Shown: positions 14,322 through 21,090 of the stretch, in pieces
Numbering within the stretch: position 1 is the first letter of the stretch
Layout of the letters: each line of letters opens with the position of its first letter
Assembly (NCBI GenBank): GCA_043820985.1
Contig: JBDRDH010000238.1
Coordinates: 1 to 24,381 of the forward strand
Length of the DNA: 24,381 nt
Origin: JAAYXS01 sp043820985
GTDB taxonomy: Bacteria; Planctomycetota; Phycisphaerae; UBA1845; Fen-1342
Direction of reading: 5' to 3'
Notes under the pieces: model-generated
The model's database searches: none
What the model was told of the DNA's origin: nothing
What the model saw: the letters and a program-made list of their open reading frames with translations, nothing else
Position numbers and translations under genes: made by a program

Positions 14322-16676
14322 CTACGGCTTGGGAGGCCAAAAATCAGGAATCTTCTCGGACGGCCCGGCTTTGTCGAGGGCGTCCTCCACGATGCCGAAG
14401 GTGAGCACTTCGGGCAGAACAATGGCCTCGTCGGGTTTGCCGGCGGGGTACACGAGGTTCAGCGGCACGCCGACCTTATCGTACGCTTTGAGTTCCGCGA
14501 ACATCTCGCGGTCGTAGGTCGTGAAGTCCGCCTTGATGGGGTAGACGCCAAGTTCTCTGCACTTGTTGGCGATGCGGTCGGTTTCGAGCACGAACTTCTT
14601 ATTGGCTTGGCATGTCAGGCACCACGTGGCGGTATAGTCGATGTAGACGGTGTAGCCTTCGTCGGCGAGACGCTCGGCTACGCCCGGTTCCCAGCGATGC
14701 CAGGGGATCTTTGATTCGCGCTCGGCGAAGAGCCAGAAGCTCAGATAGCCGCCGCCGATCATGATGACCAGTGCGGTGATCCAGCGGCGTGCGGTGCGCC
14801 CGAAGGAGTCGCTGAGCGTGATGCGCCCCAGTATCCAGCAACCCGTTCCCACCGCCAGCAGCATGCCGAGCGTGCCCAGGAGTTGCGGCGGAGCGCTGAC
14901 CTCGAAAATCTGGCCAGTGGCCAGGCGCTCGATCAACTCAGCTTGCCGCCCGTGATCCTCCATCGCCGCCAGGATCGAAACAAGCCAGATGACCACCGCC
15001 ACGAGGATGAACCCCACGATCTGCTTGAACGTGACCATCCACGGACCGGGCTTGGGCAGGAAGCGCAGCCAGGCGGGAAAAGCGGTCAGCAGCACGTAGG
15101 GCGTCGCCAGCCCCAGGCCGGCGATCATAATGCCCGTGGCGCCGATCGCCGCCGGTAACTGTGTGAGCAGGCCGACCGCCGAGCCGAGAAACGGCGCCAC
15201 GCACGGCGTCGCCAGCAGCGTCGCGAGAATGCCGTTAAAGAACGCACCGCCATACCCTTCCTTGCTGGCGACCTCACCGGCGGCGCTGGTGGCCGCACCG
15301 GGGAGCTGGACCTCAAACACGCCCAGCAGGCTGAGCGCGAAGGCGAATACAACGGCGCACATTCCAATCAGGAAGCCGGAACTCTGCATCAACCCGCCCC
15401 AGGCCACGCCAGCAAAGACCATCAGGGCCGCCAGCACGGCGAAGCTGGCCATGATGCCAGCGGCGTACACGAGACCCATCTTAAAGATGCGGCCGCGATC
15501 GTCACCCGCTTGCTGCATGAAACCCAGGATCTTGAGTGAGATCACCGGCAGCACGCAGGGCATGATGTTCAGGATTGCACCGCCCACGAACGCACCCAGG
15601 AAAATAAAAAGCACGTTGTGTGGCAGCGTGCCGGACGACGCCCCTTGGCCCTCAAGCGCGGTTGCCTCTTCCGGCTTGGCCAGCTTCTCGACGATTGGGT
15701 CATCGGTTTTGACTGCCGGCGCGTCGGTGGGGACTACTTCGAACTCGACGAAGCCTTCGGCCATGATGGGAGCGAAGCACTGGCCATCGTCGGTGCAGCA
15801 CTGATATTGGAAGAGCACCGGCAGCCGGACATGACCGGGTTTGAAATCGGTTTTGCTGACGGTAAAGGGGGCTTGGATGATGAACTCGCCGCTTTGTTCG
15901 CGGACTTTACCGAAATATTCCATCTCGCGCACGTGCGCCTTGGGCCAGTTCTCTTTGCTCCGGTCGAATGTGATTCCCGACGGCGCGCCGATGAACAGCC
16001 GGGATGGAATCAGGCCTTCGACGCCTGGATTGCGGTCCTGGATGTGGTGCGCGGACTTCACCTTGATTACCGCCGCGAGCATCGCTGATTGCCCCAGCGG
16101 AACCTTGGTATGCGAGACCAACAGCCGGCTGCCTTCGATGTATTCCGCCTTGTCCAGGGCTGGCGGCATTTCGTACCGGGCGTCCTCGAAGAATTCGACA
16201 TCAGTCGCGGCAGGGGATTCATCGGAGACCGGCAGCGTCAGCGTGGTGGTGGCGGAGACCGGGACACTTTTCTCCTTGCGGGCCTGGCCCGTGATCCGCA
16301 CCTTTATTTGTAATGGTTGCTTGTTAACGTCCTTGGCGAGCTTCAGGGTGGTCAGGATAATGGCGCCGTCCCCCAGGCCGAGATACTCGACTTTCTTGTC
16401 TCCATCCTTTTCGCTTTCAAGGTATGGCGTGGAGAAGCGTAACGGTTCGACCGTGGCACCGGCGGGCAGCTCGAAATCAACTTTGAGGGCGGAGCCGATA
16501 TCGAGGATGATCGGGTGGTAAAGATGCCAATCCTCGGTCAGCTTGAGCTGGATGGCCAGTTCAGTCTGCCCGCCGGGCTGAACGCTTTCATGGGCAGTGT
16601 GCAGTTGGACCTCGAATTGCGGCGCGCCGGATTGCAGCAGGGTGATCAAGGGCAATAACAGTACAATCAGATTCAT
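14322..16676 (-). CDS. DsbD/ScsB-like thiol:disulfide interchange protein
   Basis: A 784-aa inner-membrane electron carrier that would pass reducing power from cytoplasmic thioredoxin to the periplasm. Order: signal peptide (1-17); two DsbD-alpha-like domains (about 20-150 and 185-315); a transmembrane core of about eight helices (354-650) with Cys373 in MPCVLPV and Cys492 in TPCVAPF; and a thioredoxin-like domain with WCLTC (Cys686, Cys689). The second alpha-like domain carries CCTDDGQC (293-300), fitting the DsbD-alpha cysteine pair; the first has no cysteine at all. Start ATG 16676 has AAGAGAG seven bases upstream. It stands alone: the gap of about 150 bases upstream separates it from a same-strand lipoprotein gene. 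Likely roles are cytochrome c maturation, disulfide isomerisation or oxidative-stress repair; the partner is unknown. Confidence 0.92.
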   Translation of the reverse strand: MNLIVLLLPLITLLQSGAPQFEVQLHTAHESVQPGGQTELAIQLKLTEDWHLYHPIILDIGSALKVDFELPAGATVEPLRFSTPYLESEKDGDKKVEYLGLGDGAIILTTLKLAKDVNKQPLQIKVRITGQARKEKSVPVSATTTLTLPVSDESPAATDVEFFEDARYEMPPALDKAEYIEGSRLLVSHTKVPLGQSAMLAAVIKVKSAHHIQDRNPGVEGLIPSRLFIGAPSGITFDRSKENWPKAHVREMEYFGKVREQSGEFIIQAPFTVSKTDFKPGHVRLPVLFQYQCCTDDGQCFAPIMAEGFVEFEVVPTDAPAVKTDDPIVEKLAKPEEATALEGQGASSGTLPHNVLFIFLGAFVGGAILNIMPCVLPVISLKILGFMQQAGDDRGRIFKMGLVYAAGIMASFAVLAALMVFAGVAWGGLMQSSGFLIGMCAVVFAFALSLLGVFEVQLPGAATSAAGEVASKEGYGGAFFNGILATLLATPCVAPFLGSAVGLLTQLPAAIGATGIMIAGLGLATPYVLLTAFPAWLRFLPKPGPWMVTFKQIVGFILVAVVIWLVSILAAMEDHGRQAELIERLATGQIFEVSAPPQLLGTLGMLLAVGTGCWILGRITLSDSFGRTARRWITALVIMIGGGYLSFWLFAERESKIPWHRWEPGVAERLADEGYTVYIDYTATWCLTCQANKKFVLETDRIANKCRELGVYPIKADFTTYDREMFAELKAYDKVGVPLNLVYPAGKPDEAIVLPEVLTFGIVEDALDKAGPSEKIPDFWPPKP

Positions 16677-16829
16677 CAGACTGCTCTCTTTTCACCAGCA
16701 TGGGTGTCGGCCAAGTGGGTGTATTTTGAGATACTATACTGACCCCAGACAGACTGCATCACTTTATATTAACAGCCCGGGACCAGGAGAATTCCCCGAT
16801 ATAGACCAGCGTTTGTGAAGAATCCGCTA

Positions 16830-17405
16830 CTAGGGTTCGAAATTGGCGGGTGGCGCCGAGCTGGCTTCATGTGTGAACTCGTATTCATCAGACAGCCGCT
16901 CACCATTAGGGGCCACCAGCCGGACCGTGAGGATGTAGCGTCCCGGGGGCAACGGTGCTTCAGCCAGTTCCAGTGGGAAGCGGTAGAAGCGTGCCAGGGG
17001 GTCCCAGTGCTGGATCAGGGATTTGCGCGAGTTCAGCTCGATGGGCCAGAAAGCCAGGCGTTTATCGAGACGGTCCGCGCTGGCGCTGCGACGTGTGTGC
17101 AACTCAACGTGCAAGGTGCCCACGATCTTCGTCAGATCGCCGAATGAATCGAACACGGACAGGATCATCTCGATCCCATCGGCGCGGCCATCGCCGGCGA
17201 AACTCACGGGTTTGGTCCAGTAACTCTGAATCTCAACGCGCGTGGGCATTATGAGCTGGACATACGCGGCCAGCTCGGGATTATCCATCTGGACAGTACT
17301 GGTGTTTTCCGCGCAGCCACCCAGGCCGGTGAGCGCGCAGATGATACTCAGAGTTACAAGCAGTGGTCGGATGCGGTTGGCTTGAACTTGCTGCTTATTG
17401 GACAT
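16830..17405 (-). CDS. Lipoprotein of unknown function (191 aa)
   Basis: Predicted lipoprotein: basic N-terminus, hydrophobic segment (14-27) and lipobox LGGC with Cys31. The mature 160 residues look like a beta-rich single domain, with PTRVEIQSYWTKPVSF at about 54-69, WPIELNSRKSLIQHWDPLAR at about 119-138 and PLPPGRYILTVRLV further on. The last resembles the final strands of an Ig-like or transthyretin-like fold, but this is not proved. There are no catalytic motifs. The start is inferred from the signal peptide; the ribosome binding site is weak (GGTAG). The gene lies 102 bases downstream of the glycosyltransferase and about 150 bases upstream of the dsbD-like gene, all on one strand. I do not recognise the family by name. 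Confidence 0.75.
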   Translation of the reverse strand: MSNKQQVQANRIRPLLVTLSIICALTGLGGCAENTSTVQMDNPELAAYVQLIMPTRVEIQSYWTKPVSFAGDGRADGIEMILSVFDSFGDLTKIVGTLHVELHTRRSASADRLDKRLAFWPIELNSRKSLIQHWDPLARFYRFPLELAEAPLPPGRYILTVRLVAPNGERLSDEYEFTHEASSAPPANFEP

Positions 17406-17463
17406 GCCGGTCTACCGTTCAAAGGATTAATAATGACTCTGGGCCACGCCCACCCAACTGGTA

Positions 17464-17492
17464 TTTATACCCCAAGCCGCCGGTGCTCGCTA
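17464..17492 (-). promoter_or_regulatory. Possible promoter for the 191-aa lipoprotein gene
   Basis: Minus strand: TAGCGA (17492-17487), 17-base spacer, TATAAA (17469-17464). The -10 is good and the -35 poor. The -10 lies within GGTAT-TT-ATACC (17460-17471), a short dyad. Predicted leader about 52 bases. Confidence 0.22.
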
Positions 17493-17507
17493 CAGTTGGC
17501 CAGCAGA

Positions 17508-18662
17508 TCAAGTCCCGGCCAACTCCCGGTACAGCTCTTCAAGTTGTGCGACCATCAGGCGCCAGTCAAAGCGTGTGCGGCAATGTTCCCGGCCGAACCG
17601 GCCCAGGCGTTGACGCAGCTCAGCATCACCCGCCAGCTCGACCAGGGCGTCGGCGAAGGCGGCCGAGTTGCCCAATGCGATCAATCGCCCGGTTTTTCCA
17701 TCGAGCACGACTTCCGGCGTACCGTCGATGTCGAACGCGACCGCCGGGACCTGCATCAGCAAGCCCTGGACAACGGCGCGCGGCAGGCCCTCCCATTGCG
17801 ACGTGTGCGCCAGGATGTCAAAGCCGGCGATCATCTCCGGAACACGCTGGGGGGGAATCAAACCAACCAGGGTGGTTTTTTCACGGAGGTTCAAGCGCTC
17901 AAGCTCGGCTTCGTACTCGGCGCGTTGCGCCCCGTCGCCGACCCATACAAAGCGCAAGCGCGGTTCGCGCCGCACGGCTTCAGCCATGATCGGGATAAGT
18001 TGTTCGTAGCCCTTGCGGCGGAATAAACGGGCGATGCATCCGACCACGATCTCATCTTCTCCCAGGCCCCATTCGCCGCGGATCGCGGCGCGGTCGTGGC
18101 GGCCGGGCGTGTAGTGCTCGATCTCCATGCCGGAGTAGATTGTGCGCAGCTTTGAGCGGGCGCAGACCCGGGCGGCGACGGTTTGCTCGATCAGGGCGTC
18201 AGCCACCGTAACGATGGCGTCAGTGCGGCGCGCGGCGCGTTTTTCGAGCCAGGCATACGCTTTTCTAACCAGGGCGGGCTGGGTGCGGTTGAAGCTCATA
18301 CCGTGAATCGTGTGCACCACGAAGGGCACCCGGGCATCATGCGCGGCGAAGCGCGCCAGAATGCCGGCCTTGCTGCTGTGGGTGTGGACGATGTCGGGTC
18401 GCAGGCGATTGAATTCCATACGCAGGTAACGGCGGGCGCGGGCGTCGAGCCAGGGGTTAATGGCCCTAACGAGATCCGGCAGTTCGATGAACTCGTATTC
18501 GCCGGCTTTAGCGCGCGCGACCAGGCTGCCTTCCGGACCGGTGGTGGGACCACTGATCAGGGTGACGCGATGTTCGCGCTCGTGCAGCCCCGCGCAGGTC
18601 AGTAGCGTATTTTCCTGTGCGCCGCCGATGATCAAACGTGTAATGACGTGGCAAATGTGCAT
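17508..18662 (-). CDS. GT4-family glycosyltransferase
   Basis: A 384-aa retaining sugar transferase with GT-B fold, expected at the cytoplasmic face of the membrane, using a nucleotide sugar. N-terminal lobe: GGAQ at 13-16 (acceptor side), HTHSSKAGILAR at 93-104 and HTIHG at 117-121. C-terminal lobe: CIARLFRRKGYEQLI at 209-223, VGDG at 241-244, and the donor-binding segment SQWEGLPRAVVQG at 288-300. In the EX7E motif the second acid is Gln299 rather than Glu. Related capsule and exopolysaccharide transferases have similar sequences, but the sugar cannot be predicted. The start ATG lies one base after the stop (TAG) of the peptidase gene, with no ribosome binding site of its own, implying coupled translation. 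Confidence 0.9.
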   Translation of the reverse strand: MHICHVITRLIIGGAQENTLLTCAGLHEREHRVTLISGPTTGPEGSLVARAKAGEYEFIELPDLVRAINPWLDARARRYLRMEFNRLRPDIVHTHSSKAGILARFAAHDARVPFVVHTIHGMSFNRTQPALVRKAYAWLEKRAARRTDAIVTVADALIEQTVAARVCARSKLRTIYSGMEIEHYTPGRHDRAAIRGEWGLGEDEIVVGCIARLFRRKGYEQLIPIMAEAVRREPRLRFVWVGDGAQRAEYEAELERLNLREKTTLVGLIPPQRVPEMIAGFDILAHTSQWEGLPRAVVQGLLMQVPAVAFDIDGTPEVVLDGKTGRLIALGNSAAFADALVELAGDAELRQRLGRFGREHCRTRFDWRLMVAQLEELYRELAGT

Positions 18663-18663
18663 A

Positions 18664-19788
18664 CTAGTGGCACCGTGCGGGGATCAAGAGCGCTTGCATG
18701 TTTGTAAAACGCTTTTCGAGGTCGTCGCGGGTGGCGGTGTCGGCGGCTCCGTAACCGTCCTTGTCGAGCACGAGGGCCTCGAACAAATCCACCATCCGGC
18801 GCCAATCCAGTAGGCTGATGAATTCTGGGGCGATGCGGCCGCGTTCGGTATCCATATTGTGGTAGTTGCCCAGTGGCAGGCAGATGCCGCTGGCACGGTA
18901 GCCGAACGCGCAGAAGCCGGTGGCCTCACAAGCCCCGCCGTCCATCAGGCGACGTTGCGAGGCGAACGTCTTCCGGCGGCGGGCCAGGCGTTGGGCGATA
19001 CGCTCACAGAAAGCAGTCAAATTGGGATCGTAAATGCTCAGGCGGTCGCCGACGCGGATGATCGGGCCGTCGCCGATGCGGGCGTTGGGTAATTCCTTGC
19101 TCATTTCGACGACGAAGATGGGTAGCTTGCGGGGGATGGTGCGGGCCTTGATGGCGCCTACCGTCCCGACGAAGCCAACCTCTTCGGCACGGGTGAACAG
19201 GCACCAGACCTCGGCCCGGGCGCGTTGCCGGCAGAGCCGTTGCAGCAGTGTCAGCAGGGCACCGACGCCGGCCAGGTCGTCACAGGCCAGGGCGTGTAAG
19301 CGGTCGCCGCGCGCGGTGGGAGCGGGTAGCGCCCACATCCCTGGGGCCCCGACCTCGACCGGCTGTTGGACGCGGATGATGACTTCCTCGGGGCGGCTGG
19401 TCTGCCGGCCCATGCGGTTGACGGCGACGGTTTTGGTCAGGTCCGTGACACGACCGTTGATCCAGTCGCCCCCGCTCCAGAAGCGCACCCTGGCGCCAGC
19501 GAAATAGGGCGACTCGACATAGCCACGGAAGTCGGCTCGTAGAGTGCGTTTGTCGCGCATCTCTTGCGCTACGAAGCCCGGATGGTCGGTGTGGGCCACA
19601 AAAACCAGGGGCGTGGTTCCTGGCGGCCGGTAGCGGTAGCAGGCCAGTAAGTTGCCGTGGCGATCACACTTGCAACTTACGCCCCGCAGTGGCCGGCAGG
19701 CAGCGCAGAGGTACTTCAGCACGGCGTCTTCGGCAAAGGTGGCGGTCGGCAGGGTCAGAAGATCTCGGAGAACTTTGGGCACAGGCAT
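18664..19788 (-). CDS. M42-like metallo-aminopeptidase/deacylase
   Basis: A 374-aa di-metal hydrolase of the M42/M20 clan. Predicted metal ligands and catalytic residues are all present: His66 and Asp68 (HTDHPG), Asp170 (CDDLAG), Glu202 and Glu203 (AEEVGFVGT), Glu228 (VVEMSKE) and His310 (NYHNMDTE). The segment at 80-165 fits the inserted beta domain of the M42 family. Glu228 stands where M42 enzymes usually have Asp; M20-type enzymes vary here. A CDRHGNLLA strand at 41-49 also fits M42. The start has GGGAG five bases upstream. No signal peptide, so it is likely cytoplasmic. Its tight link with a glycosyltransferase suggests a possible part in handling a peptide or acylated intermediate, which is only inference. 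The substrate cannot be called. Confidence 0.8.
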   Translation of the reverse strand: MPVPKVLRDLLTLPTATFAEDAVLKYLCAACRPLRGVSCKCDRHGNLLACYRYRPPGTTPLVFVAHTDHPGFVAQEMRDKRTLRADFRGYVESPYFAGARVRFWSGGDWINGRVTDLTKTVAVNRMGRQTSRPEEVIIRVQQPVEVGAPGMWALPAPTARGDRLHALACDDLAGVGALLTLLQRLCRQRARAEVWCLFTRAEEVGFVGTVGAIKARTIPRKLPIFVVEMSKELPNARIGDGPIIRVGDRLSIYDPNLTAFCERIAQRLARRRKTFASQRRLMDGGACEATGFCAFGYRASGICLPLGNYHNMDTERGRIAPEFISLLDWRRMVDLFEALVLDKDGYGAADTATRDDLEKRFTNMQALLIPARCH

Positions 19789-19823
19789 GGAAAGCTCCCA
19801 TAATATCGTGTCTGTCTGGTCGA

Positions 19824-19852
19824 ATGGTAAGAGGGGCGGGCGGTGCGTTCAA
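19824..19852 (-). promoter_or_regulatory. Candidate promoter for the peptidase-glycosyltransferase pair
   Basis: Minus strand: TTGAAC (19852-19847), 17-base spacer, TACCAT (19829-19824), each matching four of six positions. The leader would be about 30 bases before ATG 19788. Confidence 0.3.
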
Positions 19853-19864
19853 ATGTCCCGCCCC
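19833..19864. repeat. Inverted repeat in the divergent promoter region
   Basis: GGGGCGGG (19833-19840) and CCCGCCCC (19857-19864) form a perfect 8-bp GC-rich stem around a 16-base loop. The stem overlaps the -35 and spacer region of the candidate leftward promoter and lies upstream of the sigma factor. It could be an operator or an attenuating hairpin. Confidence 0.35.
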
Positions 19865-19927
19865 GGTACCCGTGCCTAACGATCACCGATATTGATTCGG
19901 ATTCCTGGAGAATACGGTTTTTTTGCC

Positions 19928-20542
19928 ATGGTTAGCCCGGAACGCCCGTCAAAAGAACTTAGAGCAATGAGCATCACCGTCGACGGCGAAGCGCTGCACC
20001 ACCTCGTGGCCGAGGCGCGGCGAGGAAACCGGCCCGCCGCGGACCAGATGGTCCGCGAGCATGACTCATGGTTGCGCAGTGTGATTTATGGCGTTTCCGG
20101 TCGTGTGGACCTGGTGGACGACATTGCCCAGCAGGTGTGGATGCAGGTCTGGCAGCGGCTGGACACGCTGAACGATCCGCGACGCCTGCGGCCATGGCTG
20201 TGCACGATTGCCCGCCGGGCGGCGATCGACGCGGGCATGGCTCACAAACGACGGCAATCACGGACAGGCAGTCTGGAACAGGTACCGGAAGTTGATGGGC
20301 AGAGGAAAACGCAATCACCAGCGCGGTCCGCGCTCGGTGGTGAGTTACACGCGACCCTGATGCAGGCTGTGCAAGCTTTACCGAGCTTATACCGTGAGCC
20401 GTTTGTGTTGCGGCATCTGGAAGATTGGAGCTATGCGGAGATTGGCGAAGTATTGGAACTACCCGTGGAAACGGTTGAAACGCGACTGGTTCGGGCCCGA
20501 CGCATGTTGCGTGAGATGTTAAACGGCAAGGTGGAGACATGA
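19928..20542 (+). CDS. ECF-family RNA polymerase sigma factor
   Basis: A 204-aa extracytoplasmic-function sigma factor. Region 2 includes VDDIAQQVWMQVWQRL (63-78) and LRPWLCTIARRAAID (87-101), the core-binding and -10 segments. Region 4 includes LPSLYREPFVLRHLEDWSYA and EIGEVLELPVETVETRLVRA (about 151-190), the -35-binding helix-turn-helix. The linker is Gln- and Ser-rich. Start choice is uncertain: TTG 19892, ATG 19928 and ATG 19967 are all in frame. GGAG at 19907-19910 is 17 bases from ATG 19928, too far for a good site. The stop overlaps the anti-sigma start in ATGA. It would direct transcription in response to a signal held by that partner, likely an envelope stress or surface cue. Confidence 0.9.
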   Translation: MVSPERPSKELRAMSITVDGEALHHLVAEARRGNRPAADQMVREHDSWLRSVIYGVSGRVDLVDDIAQQVWMQVWQRLDTLNDPRRLRPWLCTIARRAAIDAGMAHKRRQSRTGSLEQVPEVDGQRKTQSPARSALGGELHATLMQAVQALPSLYREPFVLRHLEDWSYAEIGEVLELPVETVETRLVRARRMLREMLNGKVET

Positions 20543-21078
20543 AGCAGCCACCATCAGATCTCGAACGATTGATCACGCGGTATCTGGACGATGAGGCCAC
20601 GTCGCGGGAGCGTCGCGAACTGGATGCCTGGACCCGGTCGGATCCCAATGCGGAAGCTCTTTTGGATGATTACGCCGCGCTGGATCGCGAGTTCGGCAAT
20701 GCCATCCGTGGCGCCATGGGGCGCACGCGGATCATCCCGGTCGGGCGTTCGGTGTGGAGCCGGGCGACCGGGCTGGTTGGGCTGGCGGCGGCCGCGTGTC
20801 TGGCGCTACTGGTGTGGATGCAGCCCCCGCCATCAGCGGTGGAAAATGGGCGCGACCAATCTTCAGGTTCGGTATTGCCCTCTTCGTGGTTTGTGCCGGC
20901 GGTGCCTCAGGACCGGGTCATGCGGCAGGCGAACCGGTCTTTTGAGCGTCCACAGAGACGGCAGCGCAATCTGGATCGCGAGTGGATTCTGGTCCCGGGT
21001 GAAGGTCCGGGTGAGTATCTGGTTATCGAAGTAAATCGAGTGCGGACACGCGCAGTGAACATTCAAGGGGACTTTTGA
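20539..21078 (+). CDS. Membrane-bound anti-sigma factor
   Basis: A 179-aa protein with a cytoplasmic helical N-terminus (1-70; DLERLITRYLDDEATSRERR at 7-26, a common anti-sigma start) and one transmembrane helix (about 75-94). The outside tail is Pro-, Gln- and Arg-rich and ends with EYLVIEVNRVRTRAVNIQG. There is no HxxxCxxC zinc motif, so this is not the ZAS type. Its ATG overlaps the sigma stop, which should keep the two proteins in step. It would bind and hold the sigma factor until a signal releases it. Family assignment rests on layout and position; sequence motifs alone are weak. Confidence 0.78.
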   Translation: MKQPPSDLERLITRYLDDEATSRERRELDAWTRSDPNAEALLDDYAALDREFGNAIRGAMGRTRIIPVGRSVWSRATGLVGLAAAACLALLVWMQPPPSAVENGRDQSSGSVLPSSWFVPAVPQDRVMRQANRSFERPQRRQRNLDREWILVPGEGPGEYLVIEVNRVRTRAVNIQGDF

Positions 21079-21090
21079 CAGGAGTTTCAG

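Noticed and set aside
15130..15804. Plus-strand frame of 224 codons opposite the dsbD-like gene
   Set aside because: Low-complexity Ala/Ser/Pro translation without motifs; the dsbD reading has all expected cysteine motifs.
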